The notes under the pieces were generated by a model that made no database searches, was not told the DNA's origin, and worked only from the letters and a program-made list of their open reading frames with translations. DNA of 64,000 nt from Myxococcus stipitatus (GTDB lineage: Bacteria; Myxococcota; Myxococcia; Myxococcales; Myxococcaceae), in assembly GCF_038561935.1 (NCBI RefSeq), contig NZ_CP102770.1, positions 6,014,001 to 6,078,000 on the forward strand. The letters are read 5' to 3'. Of this stretch, positions 37,879 to 47,641 are shown in pieces; the first letter of the stretch is position 1; each line of letters begins with the position of its first letter. The position numbers and the translations under genes were made by a program.

Positions 37879-38373
37879 CTAGTCGACTTTCTTGTCCAGC
37901 CCCAATTCCGCCATGAGCTTCTGGCGTCCCTCGGAGTCGCCGAGCAGCGTCTGGATCTTCTTGCGGAAGGCCGGCACGTTGCCCAGGGGGCCCTTGAGGG
38001 CGTTGAGCGCCGCGCGCAGCTCCAGGAGCTGACGCAGCTCCGGCACCTGATTGACAATGCCCTCCGGGCTGAAGTCCGCCAGGTTCTGGAACTTCAACGC
38101 GACGGACATGCTCGCGTCCGGGTCGTCGGAGAGCTTGTTCGGCACGCTGACGTCCATCGACAGCCCCTGCTTGGCCATCACGTCATTGAAGTTGCCCTTG
38201 TCGATGTTGATGGGCGCCCGCTCCTCGACGGGACGCTCGTCCTGGCGGCCCGTGAAGTCTCCCACCACCAGAACCTTGAGGGGCAGCTCGACTTCCGACT
38301 GCGCGTTCCCAGTGTCCGACTTATAGACGATGTTGACGCGCTCCTTCGGCGCCACAGAACCTTCCTTGCTCAC
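37879..38373 (-). CDS. tssB: Type VI secretion contractile sheath small subunit TssB
   Basis: 164 residues. KERVNIVYKSDTGNAQSEVE and LPLKVLVVGDFTGRQDERPV are the standard VipA/TssB start; LRQLLELRAALNALKGPLGN comes from the C-terminal helix region. Forms the sheath with TssC. A 26-base gap separates it from tssA upstream. Confidence 0.95.
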   Translation of the reverse strand: MSKEGSVAPKERVNIVYKSDTGNAQSEVELPLKVLVVGDFTGRQDERPVEERAPINIDKGNFNDVMAKQGLSMDVSVPNKLSDDPDASMSVALKFQNLADFSPEGIVNQVPELRQLLELRAALNALKGPLGNVPAFRKKIQTLLGDSEGRQKLMAELGLDKKVD

Positions 38374-38399
38374 CGCACGACCTCCTGGTTGGGTTGGCT

Positions 38400-40052
38400 T
38401 TAGGGCGCCACCTTCAGCGCGGCACTCGGATCAAGCAGACAGAGCCGATGATAACGGGCGGTGAAGTCAGACACCAGCGCCTCAGGTGACTTTGGCGGAG
38501 GACGTGAGAGGGCAAGCCATCCTTCCAGACACTCCGCCGACAACTTCGGTTCCCACGTATCCAGCCCGCGCTCCAACGACTCGCGGTCGAGGACTTCGTA
38601 GAGGGCACGTGCCACGTGGGACTGGCCCGCCGCGGCACAAAGCTTCGCGAGGGTGAGTCGGGCCTGGAATCGCTTTCGACCCGTGCCCGCAGCACCCACC
38701 TGCTCTTGGAGAAGGTTCACCGCGCCCGCAGCATTGCCGCCTGACAACAGCTTGCGTGCCTCGGCGAGCACCTCCGCCGCGGCGTCTCCCTTTTCTGTCT
38801 CGGCTGCCGAGAATGACGGTGGCGCGGAAGGTGACACGGGCGGCGCGACGACGGACTCCAGCCATGCGCGCGTCTCGGGCGAGGCGACGGGGGTGCCGTC
38901 GCCGAAGAGAAGTCCTGGCACCGTGGGCATCCGCTTCAGCCAGGAGGCCAGCTCCGTCACCAATGCCTGACGTGCCGCGGTGTGCCCCAGCTCCCCCAGC
39001 GCCTTCGCGCTCAGGTAGTGCAGGTCCAGGAAGAAGCGATGCTGGGTGAGGGTCCCCTCGGACTCCTCCAGCAGCGGCGCCCAGCGGGCGTTGGCCTCCA
39101 TGCGCTGCAGGTTCGAGCGCAGGTTCTCCGGCGGCACGGGGATGCTCGTCTTGCCACTGGCATCCGCCGGCGGAGGTTGGGCCAGGTGGAGATAGAGCCC
39201 GATGCGCAGCAGCCGGTAGGACAGCGGATCCGCGGGCGACGCGGTGCGCACCACTCCGGCGGCGCTGACCAGCGCGGTGCCCGTCTGCCGGAGGAAGTCG
39301 ACCGCCGCATCCGCGCTCGCCAGGGAGCCCACCGCGGGCATGGCCTGCGCGGGAATGGGCGCGGGCGCGGCGGCGGCCACGGGTGGAGGCGGTGGCGCGG
39401 CGACAGGCGGTGGCGCGGCGACAGGCGGCGGTGCGGGCTTGGGCGCCGCGGTGGCCACGGGCGCGGGCGGTGGAGGGGGCGCCTCCGCCGGAAGCGACGC
39501 CACCAGCCGCTGGACGCTCTCCATCAACGGCCGCATCGCCGGCCCGTTGGCCTCGAACTTCTGCTTCGACACCTCCGACAGGCGCCTGGCGGCGACCTCG
39601 AGCGCCTCCACGCGCGGGCGGTCGCTCGCCGTCACTTGCAGCGACGGGAGATGGGCCGCGGTGCGCTCCACCAGCCACGTCACCACGTTGGTGCGCCCCC
39701 GCATGCGCGCCAGCTCGGGGAAGAGCGTGGGCCAGTAGCGGTCCAGGATTTCGGAGACGACCACGAGCCCCGTGGCGAGCCCGTCGATGCCCTGCGTCTG
39801 GTAGAGGCAGTGCGCCAGATAGGTGGCGATGCGCAGGTCCTTCGACGTGGACTGGAGCACCTTGCCGCTGGCGCTCTGGACCTGGTTCCAGTCGATGGTC
39901 CCACCGGTGACGGACTCGAGCTTGGCCATCTCGGCCAGCACTTCCAGATAGGCGGGGTCGGCCTTGGCCGCCTTGCCCGCGGGTGCGTCCGCCGACACCG
40001 GCTCAATCCACTGCTTCGCCTGTTCCTTCAGTTGCTCCAGTGTGACCGCCAT
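38400..40052 (-). CDS. tssA: Type VI secretion protein TssA
   Basis: 550 residues. The N-terminal ImpA_N domain (WIEPVSADAPAGKAAKADPA ... YLEVLAEMAKLE) and the C-terminal VasJ-like helical region are joined by a Pro/Ala-rich repeat (about 190-235). TssA coordinates tube and sheath polymerisation. The linker DNA is a GC-rich low-complexity run near 39370-39480, which could be prone to slippage. Between tagF and tssB. Confidence 0.88.
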   Translation of the reverse strand: MAVTLEQLKEQAKQWIEPVSADAPAGKAAKADPAYLEVLAEMAKLESVTGGTIDWNQVQSASGKVLQSTSKDLRIATYLAHCLYQTQGIDGLATGLVVVSEILDRYWPTLFPELARMRGRTNVVTWLVERTAAHLPSLQVTASDRPRVEALEVAARRLSEVSKQKFEANGPAMRPLMESVQRLVASLPAEAPPPPPAPVATAAPKPAPPPVAAPPPVAAPPPPPVAAAAPAPIPAQAMPAVGSLASADAAVDFLRQTGTALVSAAGVVRTASPADPLSYRLLRIGLYLHLAQPPPADASGKTSIPVPPENLRSNLQRMEANARWAPLLEESEGTLTQHRFFLDLHYLSAKALGELGHTAARQALVTELASWLKRMPTVPGLLFGDGTPVASPETRAWLESVVAPPVSPSAPPSFSAAETEKGDAAAEVLAEARKLLSGGNAAGAVNLLQEQVGAAGTGRKRFQARLTLAKLCAAAGQSHVARALYEVLDRESLERGLDTWEPKLSAECLEGWLALSRPPPKSPEALVSDFTARYHRLCLLDPSAALKVAP

Positions 40053-40086
40053 GTTCCCCCTCCTTTCATCGTGCGGCGTCTCGCGC

Positions 40087-41025
40087 TCACGTTCCGAAGG
40101 CGCTCAGGAAAGCCTCGACCGTGGTGCTCGGATCCTCGAGGGCCTGTCTCCGCGGTGGTGAGAGCGCGTTGCGTGCGCTCTCGATGGCGGAGGCCTGCTT
40201 CGTGTGGAGCGGCCAGACCTTCATGCTCGAGTGACCCGGCTTCGCCAGGTGCATGAGCACCGCGGGGCCCGGCGTCCCGATGGACAGGAAGAGCCGGGGC
40301 GCGGGCCCCAGGTGCCAGAACATCGCCGGAGGCAAGGTGCGCCACCGGAGCTGTCGCCGGGCCAGCTCCAACCAGCCGTAGGGCCCGAGCGCCTCCGGGA
40401 AGGGACACTCCAGCGTCACGCCCGGCTTCGAGGGCTCCTTGCCCTGCTCGGCCTGGCAGGCCTTCACGAAGGTGTTGAACGCGTAGTACTGCGCGCCGGC
40501 GGGCGCACCGTCGGCCTGGAACTGCTGGACCAGCGGCGCGACAGGGCTGCCCAGGACCCGGCGCTTCTGCGCCTCCGCGCCCATCGAGTCACCCGAGGAG
40601 ACGGCCGCGAGCCCCGACACCCGCGCCTCCAGGTCGCTCACGGAGAGCGTCGCCGCGTCCGCCAGCAGCTGGCTCCCCGCCGCGAGGAAGGGCCTGAAGC
40701 TGTCCGGCAACGAGGCGAAGTGCTCCGCCGCGCCCGCCGCGTCGATCACCACGTAGACGGCGAGCGGGAAGACGCGCCCCACCTTGTCGGTGCTCGTCGC
40801 CAGGGTCCCCACGAGCACCTGACGGCCTCCGGGCACCGTGAACACGAAGCCCGTGGGCAACGAAGACAGCTGGGTGTTCGCGCGGCGCACCGCCTCGTGC
40901 GACTCCTCCAGCCAACGATGGAAGGCCTGCGACACGGGGTCCGCCGCGTTCCAGCGGATGAAGTCTCCCTGACACGGCGCCTTGCCCAGTAGCGCAACCT
41001 GGTTGCGCCCCATTACCCCGAGCAT
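40087..41025 (-). CDS. tagF: Type VI secretion-associated protein TagF
   Basis: 312 residues from ATG 41025, which has GGAGG six bases upstream; a second ATG at 41013 overlaps the tssM stop codon (TAATG). GRNQVALLGKAPCQGDFIRW is the TagF signature, with PDSFRPFLAAGSQLLADA later. In known systems TagF blocks assembly independently of phosphorylation by the PpkA/PppA pair. Those enzymes are not encoded here, so it may be the main local brake. Translationally coupled to tssM. Confidence 0.88.
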   Translation of the reverse strand: MLGVMGRNQVALLGKAPCQGDFIRWNAADPVSQAFHRWLEESHEAVRRANTQLSSLPTGFVFTVPGGRQVLVGTLATSTDKVGRVFPLAVYVVIDAAGAAEHFASLPDSFRPFLAAGSQLLADAATLSVSDLEARVSGLAAVSSGDSMGAEAQKRRVLGSPVAPLVQQFQADGAPAGAQYYAFNTFVKACQAEQGKEPSKPGVTLECPFPEALGPYGWLELARRQLRWRTLPPAMFWHLGPAPRLFLSIGTPGPAVLMHLAKPGHSSMKVWPLHTKQASAIESARNALSPPRRQALEDPSTTVEAFLSAFGT

Positions 41026-44000
41026 CCCGAGCCTCCCTTGGCGATGACGCGTGGAGGCTGAACGCCCGGCATGCGGAACGGCTGCATGAGCTTGGCGTTG
41101 CGGCCCGCGGAGACACCGAAGAACGGCGAGGCACTGCGCGACGGCTTGAAGTCGATGACCACTTCCGTGTCCGAGGACGGAAGCGCCCACGTCACCGAGA
41201 ACACCCGCGCGCCACCCTCCACCCGGGCCGTGCCCTCTTCGAGCAGGCGGAACAGACCCCACTCGCCTTCCTGTTCGACGGTCTCGGGCTGGCCGCGGTT
41301 GTTGCGCACCTTGATGGACGCGCCCACCGACTTGCCGCCCTTCCCGGGCCACTCGAAGTTGTGCCACTCCTCCGGGCCGTTGTTGTAGTCGACCGTCTGC
41401 CCGTCCACGGTGAAGCGGATGGAGGCGAGCTTCGGCGAAGGCCGGATGTGGAAGGAGAACTTCACGCCGGGGTCGGCGTCCCGGGGAGCGAAGAGGGACT
41501 CGGAGATCTCCCGCGAGCGCGAGAGGAACGTCAGCACGGAGCCGTAGTACAGGTTGCCGCCCGCGCGGCCCGCTCGGGTGACGAACTTGAAGCGACTCCC
41601 CGACTGCTCGACGTGGCTCTTCAGCACGCCGCCGTAGAAGCCCCAGAGCGTTCCCGACTCCGGACGGAAGAAGTCGCCCACGTCGGCGACCGCCGCGTCC
41701 TGGCCATTGCGGTTGAAGGGGTAATGCCCCGCGAGCTTCTGCTGGAACGCGGTGGCCACCTCACTGCACCACTGGTCGCTCGCCTTGCCTCCGGCTTCCT
41801 TCAGGGTCAGCTCGGAGATGGCCTCGATGGGCGGCCACAAGAGCGCCTCGATGCGAGGTCGCCAGCCGATCTCCTGCGCCTTGATGAGCGACTGGATGCT
41901 GACGCGCGCCGTCTGGACGCGAGCCATCATCGCGGCCGATTCATCCTGGCTCTCCATCGCGGCGCGCTGGGCATCGCGAAGGAACTGGAGCTGCTCCTGG
42001 TAGAGGTCCAGCGGGATGGACTCGGGCGGCGGCGCGTCTGGCCCCTTCGCCCGCTTCAGGGGGGCGCCAAAGTCGGTCAGGCCCTTGAAGCTCGGCTTCA
42101 CGCTCTGCTCCGTAAAGTACTCCACCTCCGACTCCTCGCCTCCCGCGACCTTGTCGCTGGCGAAGCGGACCCCCTTCTCGACGGCCGCCGCGTTGGCGCC
42201 CAGCTTCCCCTTGATCTTCTTGAGAACCCCCTCCTCGACGGCGGACGTATCGAGCTCCTCGGCGCCCAGGCTGACGTTGTAGTCGACCGCGCGGAAGAGC
42301 CGCGCCAGGGGCGGCGGCTCACCCCGGGTCAGGTCCTCCAGCAGGGCCAGCGCTTCCGTGGTGTTGCCGGGCGGCTGGACCTTGAGGCTGGAGAGGAACG
42401 CCTTCCACTCCAGGATGTACTGCTCGTAGTACGCCGACCGCAGGATGCGCTCCTGCCGCTCCAGCTCCAGCTCATTGGTGGCGTTGGTGTCCTTGTCCAA
42501 CACCCAGATGTCGGCGCCTTGGAGCGGGTGCTCCAGCTTCGCGGACACCACGGTCTCCCACCCCTTGCGGGTGAAGGCGCCCCTCACCCGCCCATCGCCC
42601 TTGATGTGCTGAGTGGTGCTGCCCAGCACGGAGGAGATGGTGATGTCGTAGCCCTCGCGCCCCACGTCGGCGATGAGCTGCTCCAGCGCCAGCGTCGCGA
42701 AGGGCAACCGGTCCAGCACCACGCGGACGTCGCGGACCACCTTGTCGTTGCGCGTGAAGGCCAGGTTCGTGGAGTCCTGAGCCAGCAGCTTCACGAACGA
42801 GTCGACGTGGTTGGACATCTGCGTCGTGCGGTGGGCGCTGTCGGTGAACCCGGGCTTGCGGCCCCATCGCTCCGTGAGGCTCTTCACCAGCCACGAGCGC
42901 ACACCATCACTCAGCTCCGGCTCGCGGGCCGTGCGCGGCCCCGAGAGCAGCAGGTGCAGCTTCAGCCGGTCGAAGTAGCGCGCGTACTCGCGGCCCGTCG
43001 GCGTCTCCTCCCCCTGCCGCTGCGCCTCGACCCACGTCTTCATCTCCTTCAGGTCCGAGGTCAACACCGGGTCGATGAGCACGCGCCGCACGGTGGCGCC
43101 ATAGAACGCGCCCAGCGGCGCGATGAGGTCATCCCCGCGATACAGGCCGAAGCGCATTCCCGCGGGCGGCCCCTCCTGCTCCCACTCCAGCAGCTTGTCG
43201 ATCTGCTGCCGCATGGGGAGCATCGCGTCCACCATGGGCCCCGCGCCCGTCGCTCCCGCCTCCTGCAGCTTTAGCGACTGCGCCATCACCAGCGTCGTCT
43301 GGATGAAGCGGCGGTTCTTGACGAAGGAGAGCGTGGGGAACAGCAGGATGAGCAGCGCGAGCGCGAGGCAGCCTCCCGCGTAGGCGAGCTGGATGCGCTT
43401 CTGCCGCAGCACCTCCGCCGAGCTCATCATCGCGAGGTTCTGGTCGGGGAAGACCACCTCCGCGAACATGTCCCGCAGGAAGTAGCTGCGCGACTCCACC
43501 GCCGGACGGCCTCCGTCGGACGCCGACGTGCGCCGGATGCCGAAGGCGTCCGCCATCGCGTTCATCACGCGGTCGATGGGGCTGCCTTCCTGCGTGCCGC
43601 TCGTGAAGTACACACCGCGCATCACCGGCGTGTCCGCGTAGACGTTCTCCGCGAAGAGCGCCTGCACGAACTCGATGAGGTTCGAGCGCAGCCCCTCGAA
43701 CTGCTGGGGGAAGCGGAAGATGCGCTCGCGCGTCTCCGGGTGGCGCTCCGCGCCGATGCGCACGATGGAGCGCTGCTCCACCACCTCGGCCAGCTCGTCG
43801 AAGCGCGCGGCGAACGTCTCGCCGATGGCGTCCCGGGCATCCTCGGGCCGCACCGTGAAGCCCCAGATCTGCCCGCGCTCGGTCTTCGGCAGGTCGCCAA
43901 AGATGTCCACGAAGCCCGCGAGCAGGTCGCACTTGGTGAACATCACGTAGACCGGAACGATCATCTTCAATCGCTCCATCACCTCGTCCACGCGCTCGCG

Positions 44001-44678
44001 GATGGTCTGCGCGAGCTGCACCGACTGCTCCTCGTCGATGCCGATGAGGTCGCCCACGCTCACCGCCACCACCAGCCCGTTGACGGGCTTGCGCGGACGG
44101 TTGCGCTTGAGCATGTCGAGGAAGCTCAGCCACTCCTCGCGGTCATCGTCCTCGGTGGTGTAGCGCCCCGCCGTGTCGAGGATGACGCCCTCGTTGGTCA
44201 GCCACCACTCGCAGTTGCGCGTACCGCCGACACCCTTCACGCCGCCGCCGCGCGAGGAGAGATATGGGAACTGGATGCCCGAGTTGCGCAGCGCCGTGCT
44301 CTTCCCGGAGCCCGGCGGCCCGATGATCATGTACCAGGGCAGCACCGACAGCGCGTCCTTGCCCTGCCGCGCGCGCGCCAGCTTGGAGGACTTGAGCGAC
44401 TGGAGCGCCTTGGAGAACTCGGCCTGCATGGCCTGGATCTCTTCCTGCTGATCCGGCCGGACGTTCTGGAGCTGGGCGTCCGCCTGCACGCCGAGCTCCC
44501 GCTCGATGTCGCGCGCCGCCTTGGACGCCTGGTGGCGCTGGAACAGGTAGGCGGCGACGATGATGAACACCAGCAGCACGGTGGGGACGATGGCGCCCCA
44601 CAGCGGCAGGCTGAGCAGCAGGACAGCGGTCCACACCAGGACGATGAAGACCGCGATGAGCACGGTGAGAGCCAGCAT
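41013..44678 (-). CDS. tssM: Type VI secretion membrane complex protein TssM (IcmF)
   Basis: 1221 residues. Two N-terminal transmembrane helices (about 1-20 and 24-47), a cytoplasmic NTPase-like domain with Walker A GPPGSGKS (120-127), a third helix near 435-455, and a large periplasmic part ending in the TssM C-terminal beta domain. With TssL and TssJ it forms the trans-envelope complex. The intact P-loop suggests nucleotide binding. Overlaps tagF by 13 bases. Confidence 0.94.
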   Translation of the reverse strand: MLALTVLIAVFIVLVWTAVLLLSLPLWGAIVPTVLLVFIIVAAYLFQRHQASKAARDIERELGVQADAQLQNVRPDQQEEIQAMQAEFSKALQSLKSSKLARARQGKDALSVLPWYMIIGPPGSGKSTALRNSGIQFPYLSSRGGGVKGVGGTRNCEWWLTNEGVILDTAGRYTTEDDDREEWLSFLDMLKRNRPRKPVNGLVVAVSVGDLIGIDEEQSVQLAQTIRERVDEVMERLKMIVPVYVMFTKCDLLAGFVDIFGDLPKTERGQIWGFTVRPEDARDAIGETFAARFDELAEVVEQRSIVRIGAERHPETRERIFRFPQQFEGLRSNLIEFVQALFAENVYADTPVMRGVYFTSGTQEGSPIDRVMNAMADAFGIRRTSASDGGRPAVESRSYFLRDMFAEVVFPDQNLAMMSSAEVLRQKRIQLAYAGGCLALALLILLFPTLSFVKNRRFIQTTLVMAQSLKLQEAGATGAGPMVDAMLPMRQQIDKLLEWEQEGPPAGMRFGLYRGDDLIAPLGAFYGATVRRVLIDPVLTSDLKEMKTWVEAQRQGEETPTGREYARYFDRLKLHLLLSGPRTAREPELSDGVRSWLVKSLTERWGRKPGFTDSAHRTTQMSNHVDSFVKLLAQDSTNLAFTRNDKVVRDVRVVLDRLPFATLALEQLIADVGREGYDITISSVLGSTTQHIKGDGRVRGAFTRKGWETVVSAKLEHPLQGADIWVLDKDTNATNELELERQERILRSAYYEQYILEWKAFLSSLKVQPPGNTTEALALLEDLTRGEPPPLARLFRAVDYNVSLGAEELDTSAVEEGVLKKIKGKLGANAAAVEKGVRFASDKVAGGEESEVEYFTEQSVKPSFKGLTDFGAPLKRAKGPDAPPPESIPLDLYQEQLQFLRDAQRAAMESQDESAAMMARVQTARVSIQSLIKAQEIGWRPRIEALLWPPIEAISELTLKEAGGKASDQWCSEVATAFQQKLAGHYPFNRNGQDAAVADVGDFFRPESGTLWGFYGGVLKSHVEQSGSRFKFVTRAGRAGGNLYYGSVLTFLSRSREISESLFAPRDADPGVKFSFHIRPSPKLASIRFTVDGQTVDYNNGPEEWHNFEWPGKGGKSVGASIKVRNNRGQPETVEQEGEWGLFRLLEEGTARVEGGARVFSVTWALPSSDTEVVIDFKPSRSASPFFGVSAGRNAKLMQPFRMPGVQPPRVIAKGGSGCSG

Positions 44679-44688
44679 CGCGTGCCCC

Positions 44689-45372
44689 CTAAGGCTGCTG
44701 CTGCGTGGAGGAGGTCGAGACCTCCTCGATGAGGGAGGAGACGCTGCTGGACAGGCCGATGCGCAGGCCCGTGTAGACCAGCAGCGCGAAGACCACCGCC
44801 GCGCCGGAGATGGCCAGCAGCGGCAGCGTCCGCTTGGCGCTCACCGCGTTGTCGGGGGGCCGCTCGCCCCGGGGCGAGAGCAGCTCCGTGTCGAACTTGT
44901 ACGTCTTGGACAGCTCGCGCTGGAGCGCCTCCGTGAGCTGCATCAGCTCCAGCTCTCCGCCGCGCACCCGGAAGCGGCCTCGGAAGCCGAAGAGGAGGCA
45001 GAGGTAGTAGACGCGGAGGATCTCCGTGCGCTGCAGGTCCTTGCGAACCTCTTCCAGGCGCGTGAAGAAGCCGTCGCCCGCGCGGTTCTCCCGGAAGTAG
45101 TGGAACTGGAGGAGGTTGGCGAGCCAGTACTCCCGAAACGAGTCCGCGCGAGCCAGGGCCAGCTCATCCGCGAGCGCGACGATGGGATAGGCAATCTCCT
45201 GCGCGTCCTGCTGGCCGAAGCCCAGCTCGTTGGCGCGCTTGAGCATGCGGTCGAAGAACGTGCGCAGCTGGCGGTGCACGAGCTCCGCCGCGGGCAGCGC
45301 ATTGTCCCCGAACTGCCGGAGCTGGAGCAGCGCCCCGAAGCTCTCCTGCGTGATGGAATTGATTCTGTCCAT
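44689..45372 (-). CDS. tssL: Type VI secretion membrane protein TssL (DotU)
   Basis: 227 residues from ATG 45372 (MDRINSITQESFGALLQLRQ), with GGAGG ten bases upstream; a longer frame to 45429 starts with TTG and lacks a ribosome site. Cytoplasmic DotU domain (FGFRGRFRVRGGELELMQLT) followed by a single C-terminal transmembrane helix (LLAISGAAVVFALLVYTGLR). No OmpA-like peptidoglycan-binding extension, so anchoring to the wall must come from another protein. Ten bases before tssM. Confidence 0.9.
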   Translation of the reverse strand: MDRINSITQESFGALLQLRQFGDNALPAAELVHRQLRTFFDRMLKRANELGFGQQDAQEIAYPIVALADELALARADSFREYWLANLLQFHYFRENRAGDGFFTRLEEVRKDLQRTEILRVYYLCLLFGFRGRFRVRGGELELMQLTEALQRELSKTYKFDTELLSPRGERPPDNAVSAKRTLPLLAISGAAVVFALLVYTGLRIGLSSSVSSLIEEVSTSSTQQQP

Positions 45373-45465
45373 CCTGTTGATGCCTCCACCCGTCGTGACG
45401 ACCGGGAGCCCCACCAGATGCATTGACAACCGGGTTGGTGGACAGCCCCCCGCCTCAACCCACTT

Positions 45466-46881
45466 CTAACGACTGACCGCGCTCTTCTTCGCCGAACTCC
45501 CGCTACCGTTCCCGTTGGTGCCCTGTCTGGGAACCGCGAGCAGCTCCAGCTTCGTCTTCGATGGCTCGAACGGACGCGGCAGGTAGATGGCCACGTTCTG
45601 CTCGGTGATGACGTTCTTCCAGTACGGGTCGCCGCTCTCGAGCGAGAAGTACACGACGCCCGGCTTCACCGGCACCTCGGCGGGAGGCCGGAACGTCACC
45701 TCCACCGGCACGCCCGGCGCGGCGGCTTTGATGATGTCGCGAATCTCCACGAAGCTGGCGATCTTCGAGAGGTTCGGCAGGCTCTTGGCGACCTCCGCCT
45801 CCGGCAGGTCGCTGCGCACCGCGAGGATGAACTGCGCGGCCTTGAGGAAGCGCTCGTCCTCGAGCCGGCCCAGGTGCATGCCGTCCTTGCGCGACTCCAG
45901 CTGCACCGTGATGCACTGCTCGATGGCCACGACGTCCAGCAGCTTCTGGAGCAGCTGGAAGAGCCCGTCGAAGGTGGCGCGCAGGTTGGTGTACTGGAAC
46001 TTGGGCAGGTCTCCCGGGTCCGCCTCCGCGGAGAACGTGGAGAGTTGTCCGGCGGCCTGGCACAGCAGCAGGTAGACCATCTGGGGGTTGAGGTCCGCGA
46101 CCTCCACCACGTGGGCCACCTGCGGGATGAGGCCGTTGAGCGCGCTGAGCTGGAGGTACTTCGTCACGTCCCCGGCCGAGAACTCCAGCGCGGTGGCGTC
46201 GCGGTGACGGCGCCCCTCCGCCAGCTCGCGCTGCTTGCCCTGCATCGCCTTGAGGATCTGCCGGAGCCGGTCCAGCACGTAGGGCGACGCGGAGATGCGC
46301 AGGCAGGGCGGGATGTAGTTGCTGGCGAGCGCCGCGGCGCCCGTCCTGTCCCGCACCAGCTCGGCGATCTTGATGACGTCGTAGTCCTCGCGCGGCTCGG
46401 TGCCGAAGAGCAGCTTGAGGTTGCGCTGCGCGAAGGACACCGGCACCACGGACTCCGCCGCCGCCAGGTCCGGCACGGAGCGGTTCACCAGGGAGAAGCG
46501 CGGCGACGTCGTGGACTCCTCGGTCGCGCCATAGCTGGAGATGCCCTCGCGCTCCCGCGCCACGCCCAGGTACACATCCAGCGAGCGCTTGTTCGCGCTG
46601 AAGTGCTCCTCGATGGGACGCGTCTGCGGGGCCTCGGGCTGGCCGCGCTCGAAGGACAGCGGCAGTCCGTCCGGCAGGATGCCCACGAAGCGCAGCAGCT
46701 GGAACTGGCCCGCCGCGAGCGCCTTCTCATCCACCTCCTGCTCCACGACGCCCCAGTCGTAGGGCGTCAGGGCGCCGAGCCGGGCCGCGAGCAACCCCTC
46801 GTGGTAGAGGTCCGCCTGCTGCAAGTGCTGGGGATTCATGAACATCCCCTCGGACCAGACAACACGCTGGGGCGTCTTCAT
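45466..46881 (-). CDS. tssK: Type VI secretion baseplate protein TssK
   Basis: 471 residues. RVVWSEGMFMNPQHLQQADL is the canonical TssK start, and CLRISASPYVLDRLRQILKA and VEVADLNPQMVYLLLCQAAG lie in the body. It connects the baseplate to the TssJLM membrane complex. Its ATG overlaps the tssJ stop by four bases (ATGA). Confidence 0.94.
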   Translation of the reverse strand: MKTPQRVVWSEGMFMNPQHLQQADLYHEGLLAARLGALTPYDWGVVEQEVDEKALAAGQFQLLRFVGILPDGLPLSFERGQPEAPQTRPIEEHFSANKRSLDVYLGVAREREGISSYGATEESTTSPRFSLVNRSVPDLAAAESVVPVSFAQRNLKLLFGTEPREDYDVIKIAELVRDRTGAAALASNYIPPCLRISASPYVLDRLRQILKAMQGKQRELAEGRRHRDATALEFSAGDVTKYLQLSALNGLIPQVAHVVEVADLNPQMVYLLLCQAAGQLSTFSAEADPGDLPKFQYTNLRATFDGLFQLLQKLLDVVAIEQCITVQLESRKDGMHLGRLEDERFLKAAQFILAVRSDLPEAEVAKSLPNLSKIASFVEIRDIIKAAAPGVPVEVTFRPPAEVPVKPGVVYFSLESGDPYWKNVITEQNVAIYLPRPFEPSKTKLELLAVPRQGTNGNGSGSSAKKSAVSR

Positions 46882-47447
46882 CTGCGAACCTCGCTCGAGC
46901 GGGCCTCGACACGGTAGTCCTCGATGAGGAAGCGCATCGAAGCGTCACGCGCCGCGGTCTGCTTCGCCGGATCGCAGTCCTCTGGCTTCACCTGGGGCAG
47001 ACGCTCCACGGCCCGCCACACCTGTCCGGCGGGGCGTCTGAACACCCCCACCACGGCCAGGTAGCTCGCACCTGAAGTCCGACTGACTTCACGCGTCAAT
47101 TGCTGGCCTGGCTCGAGGGTGAACTCATCCATGGCCAGCAAGTCGTCCTCGAGCACTTCCTTGGGGCGCTGCCAGAGGTCCTGGAAGTCGGCGGCCTCCA
47201 TGCGGCGAGAGCCTTTGAGCTGGAAGACCTGGACGTTCGTCGGAAGCGAGCGGCCCACGTCATCCGCGTTGAGGCGTTTGCTCGCATCGAGATGCAGGAC
47301 AAAAGGAGGAGGCTGCTCGCAAGTCGTCGGCGCGGGAGGGGTGTGCGCGCACGCCCCAACGAGCAGACTCGAGAGCAGGACCGTACCCAGACAAGACCAG
47401 ACGCAACTCCGCGCCCGTGGGCCGAAGCCCCCCCCACAAACCGGCAT
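46878..47447 (-). CDS. tssJ: Type VI secretion outer-membrane lipoprotein TssJ
   Basis: 189 residues. The signal peptide ends in a lipobox (LLVGAC, C33). The mature part has FVLHLDASKRLNADDVGRSL and LPTNVQVFQLKGSRRMEAAD, typical of the TssJ beta-sandwich that contacts TssM. It is the first gene of the operon and translationally coupled to tssK, so the operon promoter should lie in the 194 bases upstream. Confidence 0.88.
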   Translation of the reverse strand: MPVCGGGFGPRARSCVWSCLGTVLLSSLLVGACAHTPPAPTTCEQPPPFVLHLDASKRLNADDVGRSLPTNVQVFQLKGSRRMEAADFQDLWQRPKEVLEDDLLAMDEFTLEPGQQLTREVSRTSGASYLAVVGVFRRPAGQVWRAVERLPQVKPEDCDPAKQTAARDASMRFLIEDYRVEARSSEVRR

Positions 47448-47538
47448 GGCACCCTCTCTCCGGAAGAAGCTTCGCGCCAGCTAAACGCTCACAACCTGCC
47501 ACAAGCCCCCCATCAGTTCAAGACAGGGCAGATGTAGG

Positions 47539-47567
47539 TTTATAGAAGTCCAAGAGAAGACAAGCCA
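47539..47567 (-). promoter_or_regulatory. Candidate promoter of the type VI operon
   Basis: The 194 bases before tssJ are AT-richer than their flanks. On the reverse strand TATAAA (47539-47544) makes a good -10 element, with a weak TGGCTT (47562-47567) 17 bases upstream. No sigma-54 element was found. A weak hairpin at 47595-47616 lies between this site and the end of the acyltransferase gene and could terminate the biosynthetic operon. Confidence 0.28.
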
Positions 47568-47641
47568 GCGCACTTCCTTGAGAAATCCTTCCCAGGGGCC
47601 TTGTCGTGAGGTCCCCCGTGTCAGGATTCACCCAGGGTCCG

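Noticed and set aside
39370-39480. Tandem repeat or CRISPR-like array
   Set aside because: It is the Pro/Ala-rich linker of TssA: imperfect, in frame and without spacers.
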